Shown: positions 21,331 to 33,154, counted from the stretch's first letter. The stretch is DNA of 64,000 nucleotides from Dugong dugon (GCA_030035585.1 CM057468.1:55114145-55178144); one strand, 5' to 3'. A program made the numbers and translations. The notes: generated from the sequence alone by a model not told the origin.

Positions 21331-22836
21331 AAGCATTTGCTTTCTACTGTGCTGGGAAACACACACACACACTGAACAAAACACAGTTATTAAAATCTAG
21401 TCTTGAATCAGGGCCGGATTACCCAATAAGCAAGGTACGCCCAATTGTGCCTTCCCATCAGTCTGCAGTGCACAATTTCCCTTGTCCACCACCACGTCAA
21501 AGATGTGGTGAAACCCATGTGAAATTGCTCACCACAGATTAGCAAGTAAATACAGTTAAGCCTGTGCATTTCTTGCTCAATGCAAGCTAGTTCATACCGC
21601 TTTTACTGGTTAATCTGCCCCTGTTGAGAATATTGCATGCTACAGACGGACAAGCTTTGTTAGGAAAAGACCCACAGCTAAAGTAAATTATCCTAAATCC
21701 TTCCACTGAAGTGTGACAAAAGCTGGCAGCACACATGGTGTATTTCTCCTCAGGGCCCTTTGGCCCCTAACGAGCCCTGATGCAGTTCTCATGTGATGAA
21801 ACAATAATAAAACGTGCAATCCAGCCATGTGGAATGAATATATTATGGGTGAACTGCACAAATAAGTCCTCGTCAATTCTAACAACATTATTCCATAAAA
21901 GGTATCCAAAACATAGCGACTATTTGTGTTAGAAGAAACAGTTTTGTGGTGTTTCTAACAATGAAAGTAATTATATTTTAAATTCTTTCATTGGAGCTGT
22001 GTACATTTTAACTTAATTTTCATTATGTGTTATAGTTTGTAATGCATTTATAACAATTACCTTAGTCTCAGCTGCAATGATGATTATGCAAGAGCCTCTA
22101 AGGTTTCCTTTCTTCTTAATCATTTTGGTGTTCAACTTTCAGGTTGTGGTAGCATTACAGACCACTGTAGCTGGGAGGAGAAAATAAGAGAATTTGACAA
22201 TAGTTGTTACAGCTGCACAGAGTTTATCTTATACTCTTGGTAGTGAAAAAGCTTATTTGTAAATCAGATGGCACAGGTGGAACATATAGTCCATTATTAT
22301 AAATGTTCACATCTTTTAATGGATTTGATGTCTAAAGGCCTTAATGCTAAGCACCTAGAGTGGAGGTTGTCAATCACATGATGTTTTAAAAAGCAATTGA
22401 GTTAGCATTTAAAAATTGGGAGATTTAGCCTTAAAATCCATATTTTTGACTTCTGTTGAAAAATCAGGTGATCTGGGACCAGGCGTCTGCCCAGCATAAA
22501 AGTCTGGAATGGTGTAGCTGCTGCCTAGCCTCTTCTACTCACAACAAGTATCTCTAGTCACTTACACCCACAGGTTTGTCTCTTTTATGTTGCCACCCTG
22601 GCCCTCTTTGCATTGAGCTTGTGAAATTTAGACTGAAGTATTCCTGTTTGTGTAAATAATGACCACTTTCTCAGCTATAGGAAACATGTCCAAGCAAAAT
22701 ATATTTTCTGGAGCAATAGGTATTGTGTTCTTTAGTCTTCATTAAGTGCTGTGGGGTATTTTTTTTTTTAAAGGATGGCATCATGACCAGAATAAATGAC
22801 CTTTTGGGCAATATCATTTTGTATATGGCTTAATTT
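21331..22836. other. Unassigned DNA
   Basis: No gene recognised. A short CA run lies at 21358-21371. Short open frames at 21318-21542 and 21688-21909 show no motifs. Confidence 0.4.
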
Positions 22837-22915
22837 AGTTCAGTAAGCATTTACTGGGCATTTATGAAGCCCTGGAGATACAGCCATCTGCTTTCTAGAA
22901 CTTACAGACTTTCTC
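22837..22915 (-). mobile_element. L2 3' end, antisense
   Basis: TTCAGTAAGCATTTACTGGG, CATTTATGAAGCCCTGGAGA and TTCTAGAACTTACAGAC follow the antisense L2 3' end. Confidence 0.6.
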
Positions 22916-23689
22916 TACCTCTGTCAGTCAACTCTCACCAAATCAGTAATAGGACTGTGAATTGGAGTAAGGGAGGCTGCAACCTGTTAAATAAAATAGA
23001 GTTGGAAGAATTAAACTTTTTTTTAAAAATCTATATATTTAGAAATGTGTTAGTTCAAAAATAAAGATCATAAGCTTTTCATCGAAATTAAACCAAAGGT
23101 AAATCCTTAAATTGTATGCTTTAGTTTTGAAAAATAAAAGTATTCTATGAATAAGCACTTTTCTTCTTGAGGCAAAAAAAGTGTTTGAAAAGGTACACTT
23201 GTTTCTCTCAATAAGCACAGTTACAGCAAGTAGGTGGTTGCTTTTCTCATCAGATTAAATATGTTAGCCCTTGACCTTTAAAAAAAAATTCACATTGTTA
23301 ATGCTAGAATGGTCATGGTGTTCTTCATCTATTCCCTAGTTGGGAAAGAGCTGTTTACGTGTTCTTTGGCTGCTTTATTGCTTTCAGAACGCTCCAGTGT
23401 TTCATCTCTTCTACTTTCAAGACAGAAGAGCACAAAAGATTCACCTATTCCTGGCAACAACTCTCTTTCCTATGGCCAGCATGTGGCATTTTCTCATTAG
23501 TTTGATCCAATTTTCTATAATCATGGAAACGTATGAAATAGATTCAGAATTAATAGGCAAAGACAACCAGTACTCCCTCCCTATAAGGCTGTGCAGGTCT
23601 CATAGATAAGTGGAAAATTTATACTTACTACTATTTCCCTATAGCCATCGGTAGCCATGTTGACTTTCTGGAAGATTCTAATAAGCTTG
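22916..23689. other. Unassigned AT-rich DNA
   Basis: No gene or repeat recognised. Two overlapping open frames (23309-23609) lack a family match. Confidence 0.35.
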
Positions 23690-24421
23690 GCACACGCATA
23701 TATTTTTGCTCCTGTGGTTCCCACTGAATGGAATCCCACTACCTTCTTTTAATCCAACGAACTTCTCACTTTATCAACTATAGCACCGTTTATGCTTTCA
23801 CCATTCCACAGCTGGATCTGCTTCAGCTGAGGTCTCCAAAGAGCTGCTATTGCCAAATTCAATAGCTCCTTCTCATCCCTTGGATTACTTGATCTTTCTG
23901 GAGCATTGACCCTCTCTTTGAAATTTCTTTTACCTTATGTAAAACCACAGTATCCTAATTCTTCTTCTTCCTATTCTTTGTACTCAGTTTCTTTTATAGA
24001 CTTTTCCTTTTGCTTACCTGTTAAATGAAATAAAACAAATCTTATTTTTGGATGGTTCATGTTCTTACCCTTTCCCTTGGTGATCTAATACATACTTACA
24101 GCTAAAGACACACTCCTATGCCAGCAACTCTCAAAGCTGTATCTTCACTCCAGATCTTTCTTTCTCATCCCACATTCTGATGTCTACCCTTGAATACACA
24201 ATTTCATTTAGATGAACCACAGGCACTTCAACTTAAACTACCCCCCCCAACCCGCTTCTTCTGTTTTATTTGTTATTATGGTAAGCATTGCCTTTACACA
24301 TACAAAACACAGTCTATACTTGGGACTAATCCTGATCTGTTTCTTCTTAATCTTGAGTCCAGTCATTTAGTCCAGGGAGATGGGGATGAGCTATACAGAC
24401 CACTAACTTCCTATAAAATGA

Positions 24422-24748
24422 GGGCAGTGATGGTTCGGTGGTAAAATGTTCACTTTCCACGTGAGAGACACAGGAATCCTGGCCAATGCACCTCATGCAC
24501 AACCACCACTCATCTGTCAGTGGAGGCTTGTGTGTTTCAGCAGAGCTTCCAGAGTATCATGGACTAGGGAGAAAGACCTGGCAATCAACTTCCAAAGATC
24601 TAGCCAGTGAAAACTATGTGGATGACAATAGTCCAATTAGCAACTGATCATGTGGATGAAACAGGACTGGGCAGCATTTCATTCCATGTGCACCGGGCCG
24701 TCATGAGATGGAGCCAACTCTAAGGTAACTTACAACCACCACTACAAC
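24422..24748 (+). mobile_element. tRNA-Gly-headed SINE
   Basis: The first ~70 nt resemble a tRNA-Gly gene: GGCAGTGATGGTTCGGTGGT (A-box region), a degenerate anticodon arm, a B-box remnant GGAATCCTGGCC and CCAATGCACC at the acceptor end. A body follows with CAGTGGAGGCTTGTGTG and CAGAGCTTCCAGAG, then an RTE-like 3' end with GATGGAGCCAACTCTAAGG and an ACAACCACC-type tail. Another copy is at 60764. The tRNA assignment rests on similarity to remembered tRNA-Gly sequence. Confidence 0.7.
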
Positions 24749-25430
24749 TTCATGTACCAATGGTCTGCTCTCCATCCCACCTGCTGCCATCTTGGAATAG
24801 GCCTCCCAGGTCTCTCACTTGGGCAACCTAATTATTCGTAGTATCTGGTGTAGGGCTTCTCCCACCTCTACTGAAGGTCCAGTCAGTGACTTCTTAAAAT
24901 GGAAATATGGCCTCATTACTTCCAAGTTAACACCTTTCACAGACTTGTTGTCTATAGAAAAGAAGTTTTAAAATTTTTTGAAGGACATCTTATGTGAAAG
25001 CCTAAATAGATAAAAGCCAAACAACTTTTATTTCGCAACAGGCCCTATTCTGCAAAATTGGAAGCCACTGGCCTGCAAAATAAAATCCAAACTCTTTCAC
25101 ATGGCCCACAAGGCCCTCCCTGTCCTAACTCTCTCTGCCCCCACACACTTTCAGTTTGCTTCCCACCATGTTGATCTTCCTGCCTTTCCCTAAACTGCCC
25201 ACTTTGTTCTGGTCTTCTATGCTGTTCCTCTACCTGCTGCCCATATTTTCTTCCTCACTTTGTCTGACTGGTAACAGCTGGCTCATCTTTGAGACCCAGT
25301 TGAACTTTCCTCTCAGAGGCATATCTCAATGCTCCCCTTCATCCCCACTGCCCTACCCCCAGCAACGTTATTTACTCTTGTTTCTGAAAACCATAGTATT
25401 TTTAATATGCCTCTGTAGGTTTTATATATA

Positions 25431-25857
25431 GCTATATGCAAGCAAAAGCTGGACAGTGAAGAAGGAGGACTGAAGAAGAATTGACCCCCTTGAATTATAG
25501 TGTTGGCAAAGAATATTGAATATACCACAGACTGCCAAAAGAAGGAAAAAATCTGTCTTGGAAGAAGTACAACCAGAATGTTTCTTAGAAGCAAGGATGG
25601 TGAGACTTCATCTCACATACTTTGGACTTATTATCAGGAGGGATCAGTCCTTGGAGAAGGACATCATGCTTGGTAAAGTGGAAGGTCATGGGAAAAGAGG
25701 AGGTCCTTCAAAGATACGGATTGACACAGTGGCGGCAACAATGGGCTGAAGCATAGCATCGATTGTGGGAATGGCACAAGACTGGACAGTGTTTTGTTCT
25801 GTTGTGCATAGGGTTGCTATGAGTTGGAGCTGACTCGACAGCACCTAACAACAACAA
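25431..25857 (+). mobile_element. BovB/RTE-type LINE 3' end
   Basis: A 5'-truncated plus-strand RTE starting right after the word TTTTATATATA (25420-25430). It encodes the same C-terminal region as the 1.3 kb copy (AGGGATCAGTCCTTGGAGAA, TGACACAGTGGCGGCAACAA). It ends with GGTTGCTATGAGTTGGAGCT, GACTCGACAGCACC and an AAC tail. The open frame 25516-25749 ends at a stop. The copy is non-autonomous. Confidence 0.9.
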
Positions 25858-25867
25858 CATTTCATAT

Positions 25868-26035
25868 GGAGCCCTGGTGGCACAGTGGTTAAGAGCTTGG
25901 CTGCTAACCAAAAGGTCGGCAGTTCAAATCCGCCAGCCACTCCTTGGAAACCCTGTGGGGCAGTTCTACTCTGTCCTATAGGGTCACTATGAGTCGGAAT
26001 TGACTCAACGGCAGTGGGTTTTGTTTTGTTTTTCT
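25868..26035 (+). mobile_element. AfroSINE-type SINE, well preserved
   Basis: The best preserved copy in the window. It starts GGAGCCCTGGTGGCACAGTG (A box with TGGCACAGTGGTTAA), has the B box GGTCGGCAGTTCAAATCC, then GGGGCAGTTCTACTCTGTCC, and ends TATAGGGTCACTATGAGTCG, GGAATTGACTCAACGGCAGT plus a GTTTTGTTTTG tail. It lies 10 nt after the RTE tail on the same strand. A copy of the local target word flanks it on both sides. Confidence 0.95.
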
Positions 26036-26379
26036 ATTTTATATATACATTTATTTAGATTGTTTATGGTTTAATCTCTCCCATCAGATTGTGAACTCCG
26101 GGAAGGCAATCATTATATTCATCTTTGTATTTCTGGCCTCTAGCTGAGTGCTTAGATCAAATTAAACAACTAATACCTTTTATAATGATTTCAGGAAATT
26201 TTTGTTTTTCTGGATATATTTCTTACAAAGGCTAATCCTTTTCCTCAAATGCACAGATGCACTTACCCTCTTCTGCACAATTCTGTAGTGTCCTACTGTA
26301 GTTCCCTTGCTAAGTGCCAACCAAGTAATCCACTTTCACAGACTTTGTATTTAAAGTCTGGGAAGTTTTTTTCATGAGA

Positions 26380-26470
26380 TCATCCATTTTATTCATTCAT
26401 CCAACAAGAATTTATGGAGAATCTATAGTGTGCTAGGCAGACAAGTGGAGAGAAGTGGGGAGAGGGAGAA
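26380..26470 (-). mobile_element. L2 3' end, antisense
   Basis: TTATTCATTCATCCAACAAG then AATTTATGGAGAATCTATAG and GTGCTAGGCAGACAAGTGG match the antisense start of L2 3' ends. Confidence 0.6.
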
Positions 26471-27164
26471 AACAGGGAGATCCATTTCTCTTTGTTAAAG
26501 CCTGCTGTCCACGGCATAGTCTTCAGCCTTAACACATTATGAATCCATTGAAGAGAAACTACATTTTGGCTTTTAAAACACTAATTTCTTGGAATGGATG
26601 GTAAAGTTCAAGAAAGGAAGATTAAAGCCTTCATAGTCCTGCGTTTACTTTTGAATGTATCTACCATGTCAGTATCACCTGGAACGAGTATGCTCAAATG
26701 TTGCAAAACTGTAACCAGAATTCATTTTCCATCTAAAAATTCTATGATGTCTTCATTATGTCAAGGCAACTCTAAGGAGAACTTGGAATTTTCGTATTTC
26801 ATATGTATTAGGTATGTATATGAATAAAATGGTTTTTACCCACTTTGGGGGAGTGGTTTACATGGCTGTAGGTCATTAAACTGAGAATTAAAAAGTGAGG
26901 ATTATTTTCATTTCCATCGAAAGTCCTGAGCTAATTATTTCACAGTAAAACAAACAAAATCTCCTCTGATTAAAGATCAGTAAAGGCTGGCAAACCCAAG
27001 TTATTTAATGCTTGAAATGTTAAAATTTTTATGCAATAGGCATGAAAAACACTTGGCTTTTATTGGACTGTCTCATATTTTTAGAAAAGGATAAAGGGAA
27101 ACTAATATTTATTTATTCTGTAACTTTTAAAAATAATTTTTAAACATTTTTTAATTTCACAAAA
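26471..27164. other. Unassigned DNA
   Basis: No gene or repeat recognised. Confidence 0.35.
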
Positions 27165-27480
27165 GTAAAACATGATTAATGGTATAATTCAGAAGGAAAA
27201 TACAAAACCACTCAGAAGCCTACAACCCAGAGATAACCACTGTCAAAAGCTCAGTCTGTATCTTTCTAGTCTTTTTTTTAATAATCATCTGTCTATCCAT
27301 ATAGATTTTTTGCAAAAAAATTTAAATCATATTATACATAGCATACTATCTTATAATAAGATTGTTTTCTCACATAACAGTATATTGTGTACATCTTTTT
27401 CATGCTATTTAACATTTTTCTATATAAATATTAAGAGTTCACAATATTCTTTTGCTAAACATTTAAATTTTTTCCATTTT
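27165..27480 (-). mobile_element. Old L1M 3' fragment
   Basis: Antisense L1M-type 3' text: ACCCAGAGATAACCACTGTC, TTTCTAGTCTTTTTTT, TTTCTCACATAACAGTATAT, ACATCTTTTTCATGCTATTT. Confidence 0.6.
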
Positions 27481-27554
27481 TCTCTGTGAACTCCACTGCA
27501 ATAGAATTCCTAGTAACTAATTCTAAGAACATGGCAATGATTATTTCTTTATTA

Positions 27555-28312
27555 AAGTATTTTTTAAATTGTATTTTAGGTGAAGGTTTACAGAGCAAAT
27601 TAGTTTTTCTCATTGAACAATTAATACACATGTTGTTTTGTGACATTGGTTGCCACCCCCATGACATGTCAACAGTCTCTCCTTCTCAACCTTGGGTTCC
27701 CTGTTACCTCCTGACTTCTTGTCCTTGCCCCTGGGCTAGTGTGCCCATTTAGTCTCACTTTGTTTTATGGGCCTGTCTAGTCTTTGGCTGAAGGGTGAAC
27801 CTCAGGAGTGACTTCAGCACTAAGTTAATACGGAATCTGGGGGCCATACTCTTGGGGTTTCTCCAGTCTCTGTCAGACCAGTAAGTCTGTTTTTGTTGTT
27901 GTTTTTTCTGTGAGTTAGAATTTTGTTCTACATTTTTCTCCAGCTCTGTCTGGGACCAGCTATTGTGATCCCTGTCAGAGCAGTCAGTGGTGGTAGCCAG
28001 GATCCATCTAGTTGTGCTGGACTCAGTCTGGTGGAGGCTGTGTTACTTGTGGCCCATTAGTCCTTTGGACTAATCTTTCTCTTGCGTCTTTGGTTTTCAT
28101 CATTCTCTCTTGCTCCAGATGGGGTGAGACCGGTGGAGTATCTTATACGGCCACTGACAAGCTTTTAAGACCCCAGATGCTACTCACCAAAGTAGGATGT
28201 TGAACATTTTCTTTAGAAACTATGTTATACCAGTTGAGATAGATGTTCCCTGAAAGCATGGTCCCCACAGCCCTCAGCCCAGTAATTCAGTCCCTCAGGG
28301 AGTTTGGATGTG
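27555..28312 (-). mobile_element. Afrotherian L1 3' UTR, 5'-truncated
   Basis: Antisense copy starting AATTGTATTTTAGGTGAAGG. It runs through GACATGTCAACAGTCTCTCC, GGCTGAAGGGTGAACCTCAG, TCTCCAGTCTCTGTCAGACC, TTTTAAGACCCCAGATGCTA and ends GTCCCTCAGGGAGTTTGGAT. It is co-linear with the 19995-20760 copy. Confidence 0.8.
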
Positions 28313-28316
28313 GCAA

Positions 28317-28560
28317 CTAATATTTATTGAATGTCAATTATGTAGTTGGAATGCTGCCAGATACTTTCCTTTAATCCTCCCCAGCACACCCTGGGACAAG
28401 AGGTATTACTTCCATTTTTGCCAATGAGAAAAATATATATCAAGGGAATTGAAGTAGTTTGTCCCAGTTTCCTCACTAGTAATCAGCAGAGTTTGTATTT
28501 GAATTTAGGGCTCCATTGTCCATCCATACTCTTTCTACTATACAATGCTGCCTCTAAAGT
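28317..28560 (-). mobile_element. MIR, antisense
   Basis: CAACTAATATTTATTGAATG, AGTTGGAATGCTGCCAGATA, TTTTTGCCAATGAGAAAA and a tail CTACTATACAATGCTGCCTC follow the antisense MIR order. It starts right where the L1 ends. Confidence 0.7.
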
Positions 28561-29900
28561 AAATGCTCAAGTTCAGTGAAGAATAATATTATTCAAGGTA
28601 ATGAGCTGAAATATTCCATCTTGGTGATGATACCACTTCAGGCCTGACCTTACTGCTATTTGTTTCAGTGACGCACTCTGTCTGTTAATAACTATGATTG
28701 GTTTTTCAATATTTATAGTTCATTCTAGCTCTCTGCTGTCAAGCTCATTAAGTTAGGTTTTCATGATGTAATGTACAGAATATATAGAGTTACTAACTAG
28801 AAATCACAATTCAAAAAGTTATTTCCGCCATCAGTATAGTAAACATGTATTTTTCTCGTTGTATAAAAGGGAATATGGAGTGAAAAAAAATTACTTTTTC
28901 TGCCTTGTTTGACCCCAGGGCAAAATTGTTCTTCTAATTTTTCTGGTTCTTTTTAATTGTTGTATGTTTTGTGGTTACTAAGGCTTTCAGAACTGCCACA
29001 TTCTTTTCTGCTGATACAGTGTGCTGTAGTGCAGCTTTTGTATATCATGGAAAGAAATTTGCTGTCTCAATGTGAAATGGCTGCGAAGGAAGTTAGTTCC
29101 AGAGCAGAATATACTTAGCCCTGGGACTAACATAAAGTTTGTTATTTTTTTTACTGAGTTGGAAAGTTTATATTATAGTTTTCTTTCAAAGCATTCAAAT
29201 ACATTCAACAGTAGAATCCTGTGTAAAATGGATTCCTCTTTTTAAAAAACTACATCTTTTACCCTGATTTCCATTATTTCTCTCCAGGTCACATTAAATA
29301 TTTCCAAATACTCAGACAACTTACTCATTAGCACTTAATCACAAACTTACTATAATGTCACACATCTGTCATGGGAGTAAGATGGTTGCAAATTTTTTTT
29401 AGGCAAGCAAAATTATCAAAATCGCAGTTTGTGTTTTTCATTGAGTTTTAGAATGAAGGAATCCTGTTATTAAAATAAATTGCAATCTGAACCAATGGAA
29501 TAATGAATGGGAGGAAGTTCATATCTGTAAATGATGAATTCTGTGTTTCCGTAATCTTTAATAGAATAGTCTAAATTTGGAAGACTTCATTCAAATTATG
29601 AATTAATAACTCAGTATTTGAAATACTTATTTGCACTGTAAATTATTTATGTTCTAAAATTTGAGTTAGAGTTTGCTTTGAGTTCATACAATTTTTATTT
29701 CACAGAACAGAGAATCAAAAGAAAAAAATCATCTTTTTTGTAGGAAGTAATCAAATAAAAAAATTACCTCAGTGTTTATTTTGTCTTCCTTCTTGCTCAT
29801 CACTAATAGCTTTAAAGATACTGACTGGGTCACCCTACTACCCAACTCCTTCCCCCACCCACCCATATCCCTATCCCCTCACACAATCTGAGTCTGATAA
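28561..29900. other. Unassigned AT-rich DNA
   Basis: About 1.3 kb without a recognised repeat or gene. It has T8 runs near 29393 and a C-rich patch near 29845-29880 before the next SINE. Confidence 0.4.
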
Positions 29901-30057
29901 TAAAACCTGTTGCTGTCGAGTTGATTCTGACACGGAGTGACCCTACAGAACAGAGTAGAACTGCCCCACACGGTTTCCAAGGAGTGGCTGGTGTACTCAA
30001 ACTGCCAGCCTTCTGGTTAGCAGCGGAGTTCTTAACCACTACGCCACTGGGGCTCCT
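29901..30057 (-). mobile_element. AfroSINE-type SINE
   Basis: A minus-strand copy: AAAACCTGTTGCTGTCGAGT, AGAGTAGAACTGCCCCACAC, GGTTAGCAGCGGAG, CACTACGCCACTGGGGCTCC. It keeps several CpG sites (GTCGAG, TACGCC), which suggests moderate age. Confidence 0.9.
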
Positions 30058-30834
30058 ATCTACACACAAGAGAGAAAATTCCTTGCCTTTACAGGGCTTC
30101 AATTTTAGTAAGAGAAATAATTAAGCTAAAAAATCTGTAATATAATAACATATTCCAAGCAGGGTAAGGAGATATAGTGTTTTGGATAGTAATTTCTAAA
30201 ATACATTGCTTGGATGTATTACTTTTTCAAGCAAAAGCAGGATTGAGACATTTTGGGACCTATTATAGGAAGTATGCTTTTATCCATCTTGGCCTATGGA
30301 CTTTCTTCACTATATTCATGCACATGTGTCCGCACACACACTTGTATTAGTAAGACTGACACAGCAATGACTTTTCCAATGAATTGTTAAAATGCTGCTT
30401 TATGCACAGATTTATCTCTTTCCATTGTGTTGTCATTCTCTCTTTATTTTGATGACATTGTCATCTAATCGTTGATGCAAGATGTGTTTTAAAAGGCCAA
30501 TAGATAATAGAAAAAAAAAAAAAGTACAGCAGAATGACTTAGCAAAAACAGAAGAGACACTGGGTTTCCTTTAATATAACTGTGAATAAGTATTTCCTGG
30601 TTGGGAAAGGAAGACAGTTTTACCCTGTCGTCGTTCTTGGGGAATTCCCACGTGAAGAAAGAAGCATCTTACACTCCGTCTCATCACAACTGTCTATCAG
30701 GAAAGAGTAATAATGGGATTCCTTGTTCCTGAATTATCATGAGGCCAGAGGCAAGTATTCTCCCATCTCTACCATTTGTTTCAAATACCTGAGGATTTCC
30801 TTCATCAACTGAAAAGCAAATATGAAGTAGATAA
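30058..30834. other. Unassigned DNA
   Basis: No gene or repeat recognised. An A14 run lies near 30511. Confidence 0.35.
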
Positions 30835-31075
30835 TAATAATGGTAGCTCATATCCAGTACTAGAAAGCCATTTCTATTTTCTAGGCACTACACAAAGTAC
30901 TTTATATGAATTATTTCATTTATTTCAAACAAAAAACCCACAAGGTAAATATGATTATGTTCATGGTATGGGTAGGAGTCCTAAAGAGGTTAAACATCTT
31001 GCTCAGCATCACACGTAATCAGGGGAGTCAGACACGGACCCTAGAAACTGGGCCCAAGGCCTCAACTTTTAAATA
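30835..31075 (-). mobile_element. MIR, antisense
   Basis: GGTAGCTCATATCCAGTACT, CTAGGCACTACACAAAGTAC, CCCACAAGGTAAATATGATT, TTGCTCAGCATCACACGTAA follow the antisense MIR order. Confidence 0.75.
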
Positions 31076-31674
31076 CAATCCACCTGTGTGTGCCTTTTAT
31101 CGTGACAATAAAATTGTGGATCTGGTTCAAAATGAAAAGTGGAAAAAATGAATTGTATGTCATGAGGAAAAATTGTCAAATATCTGAGGGTGGTCATTGG
31201 TCACAGTCAGTAGGTATGTAGTCCAGTGTGATGAAAAAACCAAGGCTTTTCTAAGTATCTGCCTGCTCTTCCTGAGGATGTGCTCCCTGAGTACCACAGA
31301 GAAGTTGTTGAGCCTAATAGCACAGGTTGATACAATCAGAAACTTTGGAGAAAATTAGATAATTTTTTCACTGCAAGAATTTTTTATACACGTAATCTTG
31401 GGAATGCATCTGTAGAGTATGTTTGGAAAGACCAGGGAAAAGCCTTAAGACTGTGCTGCTTGGAGAGGAGAAATGAAACCAGACTTTAGTTTCAGCCATG
31501 TGCACATTAGGTGGTATTACTTCCCTGTTACAAATATCAACCAAAATCAAAAGAGTACTTGTGGTTGGTGAATACGCCAACTTTATTACCCCCTTTCTGG
31601 TCTTTGCTACTTCTTCTGTCTCCTGTGGTTGCTAGGAGGGAAATTATTGACATTTGCAGACACTTCTCTGATCA
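31076..31674. other. Unassigned DNA
   Basis: No gene or recognised repeat. Confidence 0.35.
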
Positions 31675-32270
31675 CATATTCATTTACTCAGCCAATATTT
31701 ATTGAGTACCTACTCTATGTTAGGTCCTGAGATACAAGGTTGTGATATGTAGAAATTAAAGAGCTAAATTTTGCTTTAAATGAGCCTATATCGCTTCTTT
31801 CCTACCTATAATCATTCAACACATAAAACCTGACCCATTGCCTTTAGTCTATTCCGACTCATAGCAACCCTATAGGACAGAGTAGAACTGCCCCATACGG
31901 TTTCCAAGGAGCGCCGCCTGGTAGATTCAAACTGCCAACCTTCCGGTTAGCAGCCGAAGGCTTAACTACGATGCCATTGTGGCTCCTATTCAATACATAT
32001 TGTGAGAGAAATTATATACAATATACTGCTTGGCTCTGGCTTACAACTGAAAACAAATGAGAAAATTTACCCGAGCTTACAAACTAGGCATTCTAAAGAC
32101 GAGCCGGAAAATAAACAAGTAAACAAAACAAAAATAGATTACGGTTATTGCTATGAAGGAAATAAACAGGGTGCTGTGATAGACAATAACAGAATGTCCC
32201 CACTTTATGGAGTGGAAATGAAGAAAACCTCTCTGAGGAGGTGGCATATAAACTGAGACCGGAGAGATGA
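31675..32270 (-). mobile_element. L2, antisense, split by a SINE
   Basis: It starts ATTCATTTACTCAGCCAATA, TTTATTGAGTACCTACTCTA and AGGTCCTGAGATACAAGG. After the SINE it resumes to AATAAACAGGGTGCTGTGAT, CTCTCTGAGGAGGTGGCATA and TAAACTGAGACCGGAGAG. The order fits the antisense 3' region of L2. Confidence 0.7.
31826..31987 (-). mobile_element. AfroSINE-type SINE inside L2
   Basis: A minus-strand copy: AAACCTGACCCATTGCC, AGGACAGAGTAGAACTGCCC, GGTTAGCAGCCGAAGGC, TGCCATTGTGGCTCC. It is flanked by ATTCAACACATA and ATTCAATACATA, a 12-nt target duplication with one difference. Confidence 0.9.
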
Positions 32271-33111
32271 GCGGGAGATTGTCATGGAAGTAGCCACTCA
32301 AAAAGAAGTTCAGACAAAGGAAGTGGAGGGTTTCTAGAGAAGGAAGTAGGAGGAGTAGGAGGAGAGGGATTTACTGACTTAATAAAAGTAAAAAAAAAAG
32401 TTATCTGCAGGGCCAAGCTTGAATCAGGTTTTCTGAGACTTATTTTTGTGATTTCCATTATACTTTCCATGTTTTCAAGACAGTAGGATAAGAATCAAGT
32501 GGACTGAAAAGTCATGAGGTGGTAAGAGGCAAATATGCCACTCAAATTTTAATAGGACTTCAGGATACTATGGGACAAATTGTATTTTCAGTACATTAAT
32601 AATTCTCTATAGAATAATATATCAAGGTACAGGCTTAAGATACATGTTCTATACTTGTAAAAATATGTTCTTTTCCAACAGTAAATTGAGACACTGGGGA
32701 CAGTGGAGTTGTTTCTAAAAGCATTTTGGAATTTCAGTTAAAGGGCTTTGAATGTGTTTTTCGTGACAATACTTAATGTTTCAGAAGAGTCAGTGCTGCA
32801 GTCAATATCCATGGAAAAAATGATATAATCTTTGTTTCAGGTCAAAAATTACGGAACTAAATTTTCACTAATAATTACTTCCTTATTTTAAAGAGGTACT
32901 TTTTACTACTGTCACCCTAACATGCTGACACCTCATTACTTGGCAAATCTATATGGTTTTCAGGTCTCTGAGGTGTAAAAAGGAGACATCATGCAACTCT
33001 AATTCACTCAGTTTCCTTATTTATATGACTGATTAAAAATTAACTCAGGAGGGAACCACTGACAATGTAACTGAAACTCTGTGGTTGACTGATAGGTTGT
33101 CAAAAGAATCC
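32271..33111. other. Unassigned DNA
   Basis: No gene or clear repeat. A GGA-rich patch (about 32340-32365) and an A9 run near 32390 are present. Confidence 0.35.
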
Positions 33112-33114
33112 AAC

Positions 33115-33154
<40 letters not shown>
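33112..33154. repeat. (CA)n microsatellite
   Basis: About 17 uninterrupted CA units preceded by CACCCACC units. It is the longest perfect microsatellite in the window and likely polymorphic. It accounts for a Cys-Val-rich open frame on the minus strand. Confidence 0.95.

Larger units (their letters stand above)
23690..26175 (+). mobile_element. Long L2, interrupted twice
   Basis: Plus-strand L2-like text runs from about 23690. It includes AACCACAGGCACTTCAACTT near 24218, the pyrimidine-rich segment with AAATCCAAACTCTTTCACAT and GGCCCACAAGGCCCTCCCTG at 25085-25122, and the 3' end with TCAGATTGTGAACTCCGGGA and CTAGCTGAGTGCTTAGATC near 26090-26157. It is split by a Gly-headed SINE (24422-24748) and by an RTE/SINE pair (25431-26035). 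The 5' limit is uncertain and parts between 24250 and 25050 are weak. Confidence 0.6.

Noticed and set aside
24422-24495. Functional tRNA-Gly gene
   Set aside because: The anticodon arm and B box are degraded and it continues into a SINE body. It is a SINE head.
25868-25945. Functional tRNA gene at the AfroSINE head
   Set aside because: A and B boxes are visible but the cloverleaf is not, and the sequence recurs as a SINE across the window.
29830-30124. Open frames across 29.83-30.12 kb on both strands
   Set aside because: They are produced by a minus-strand AfroSINE.
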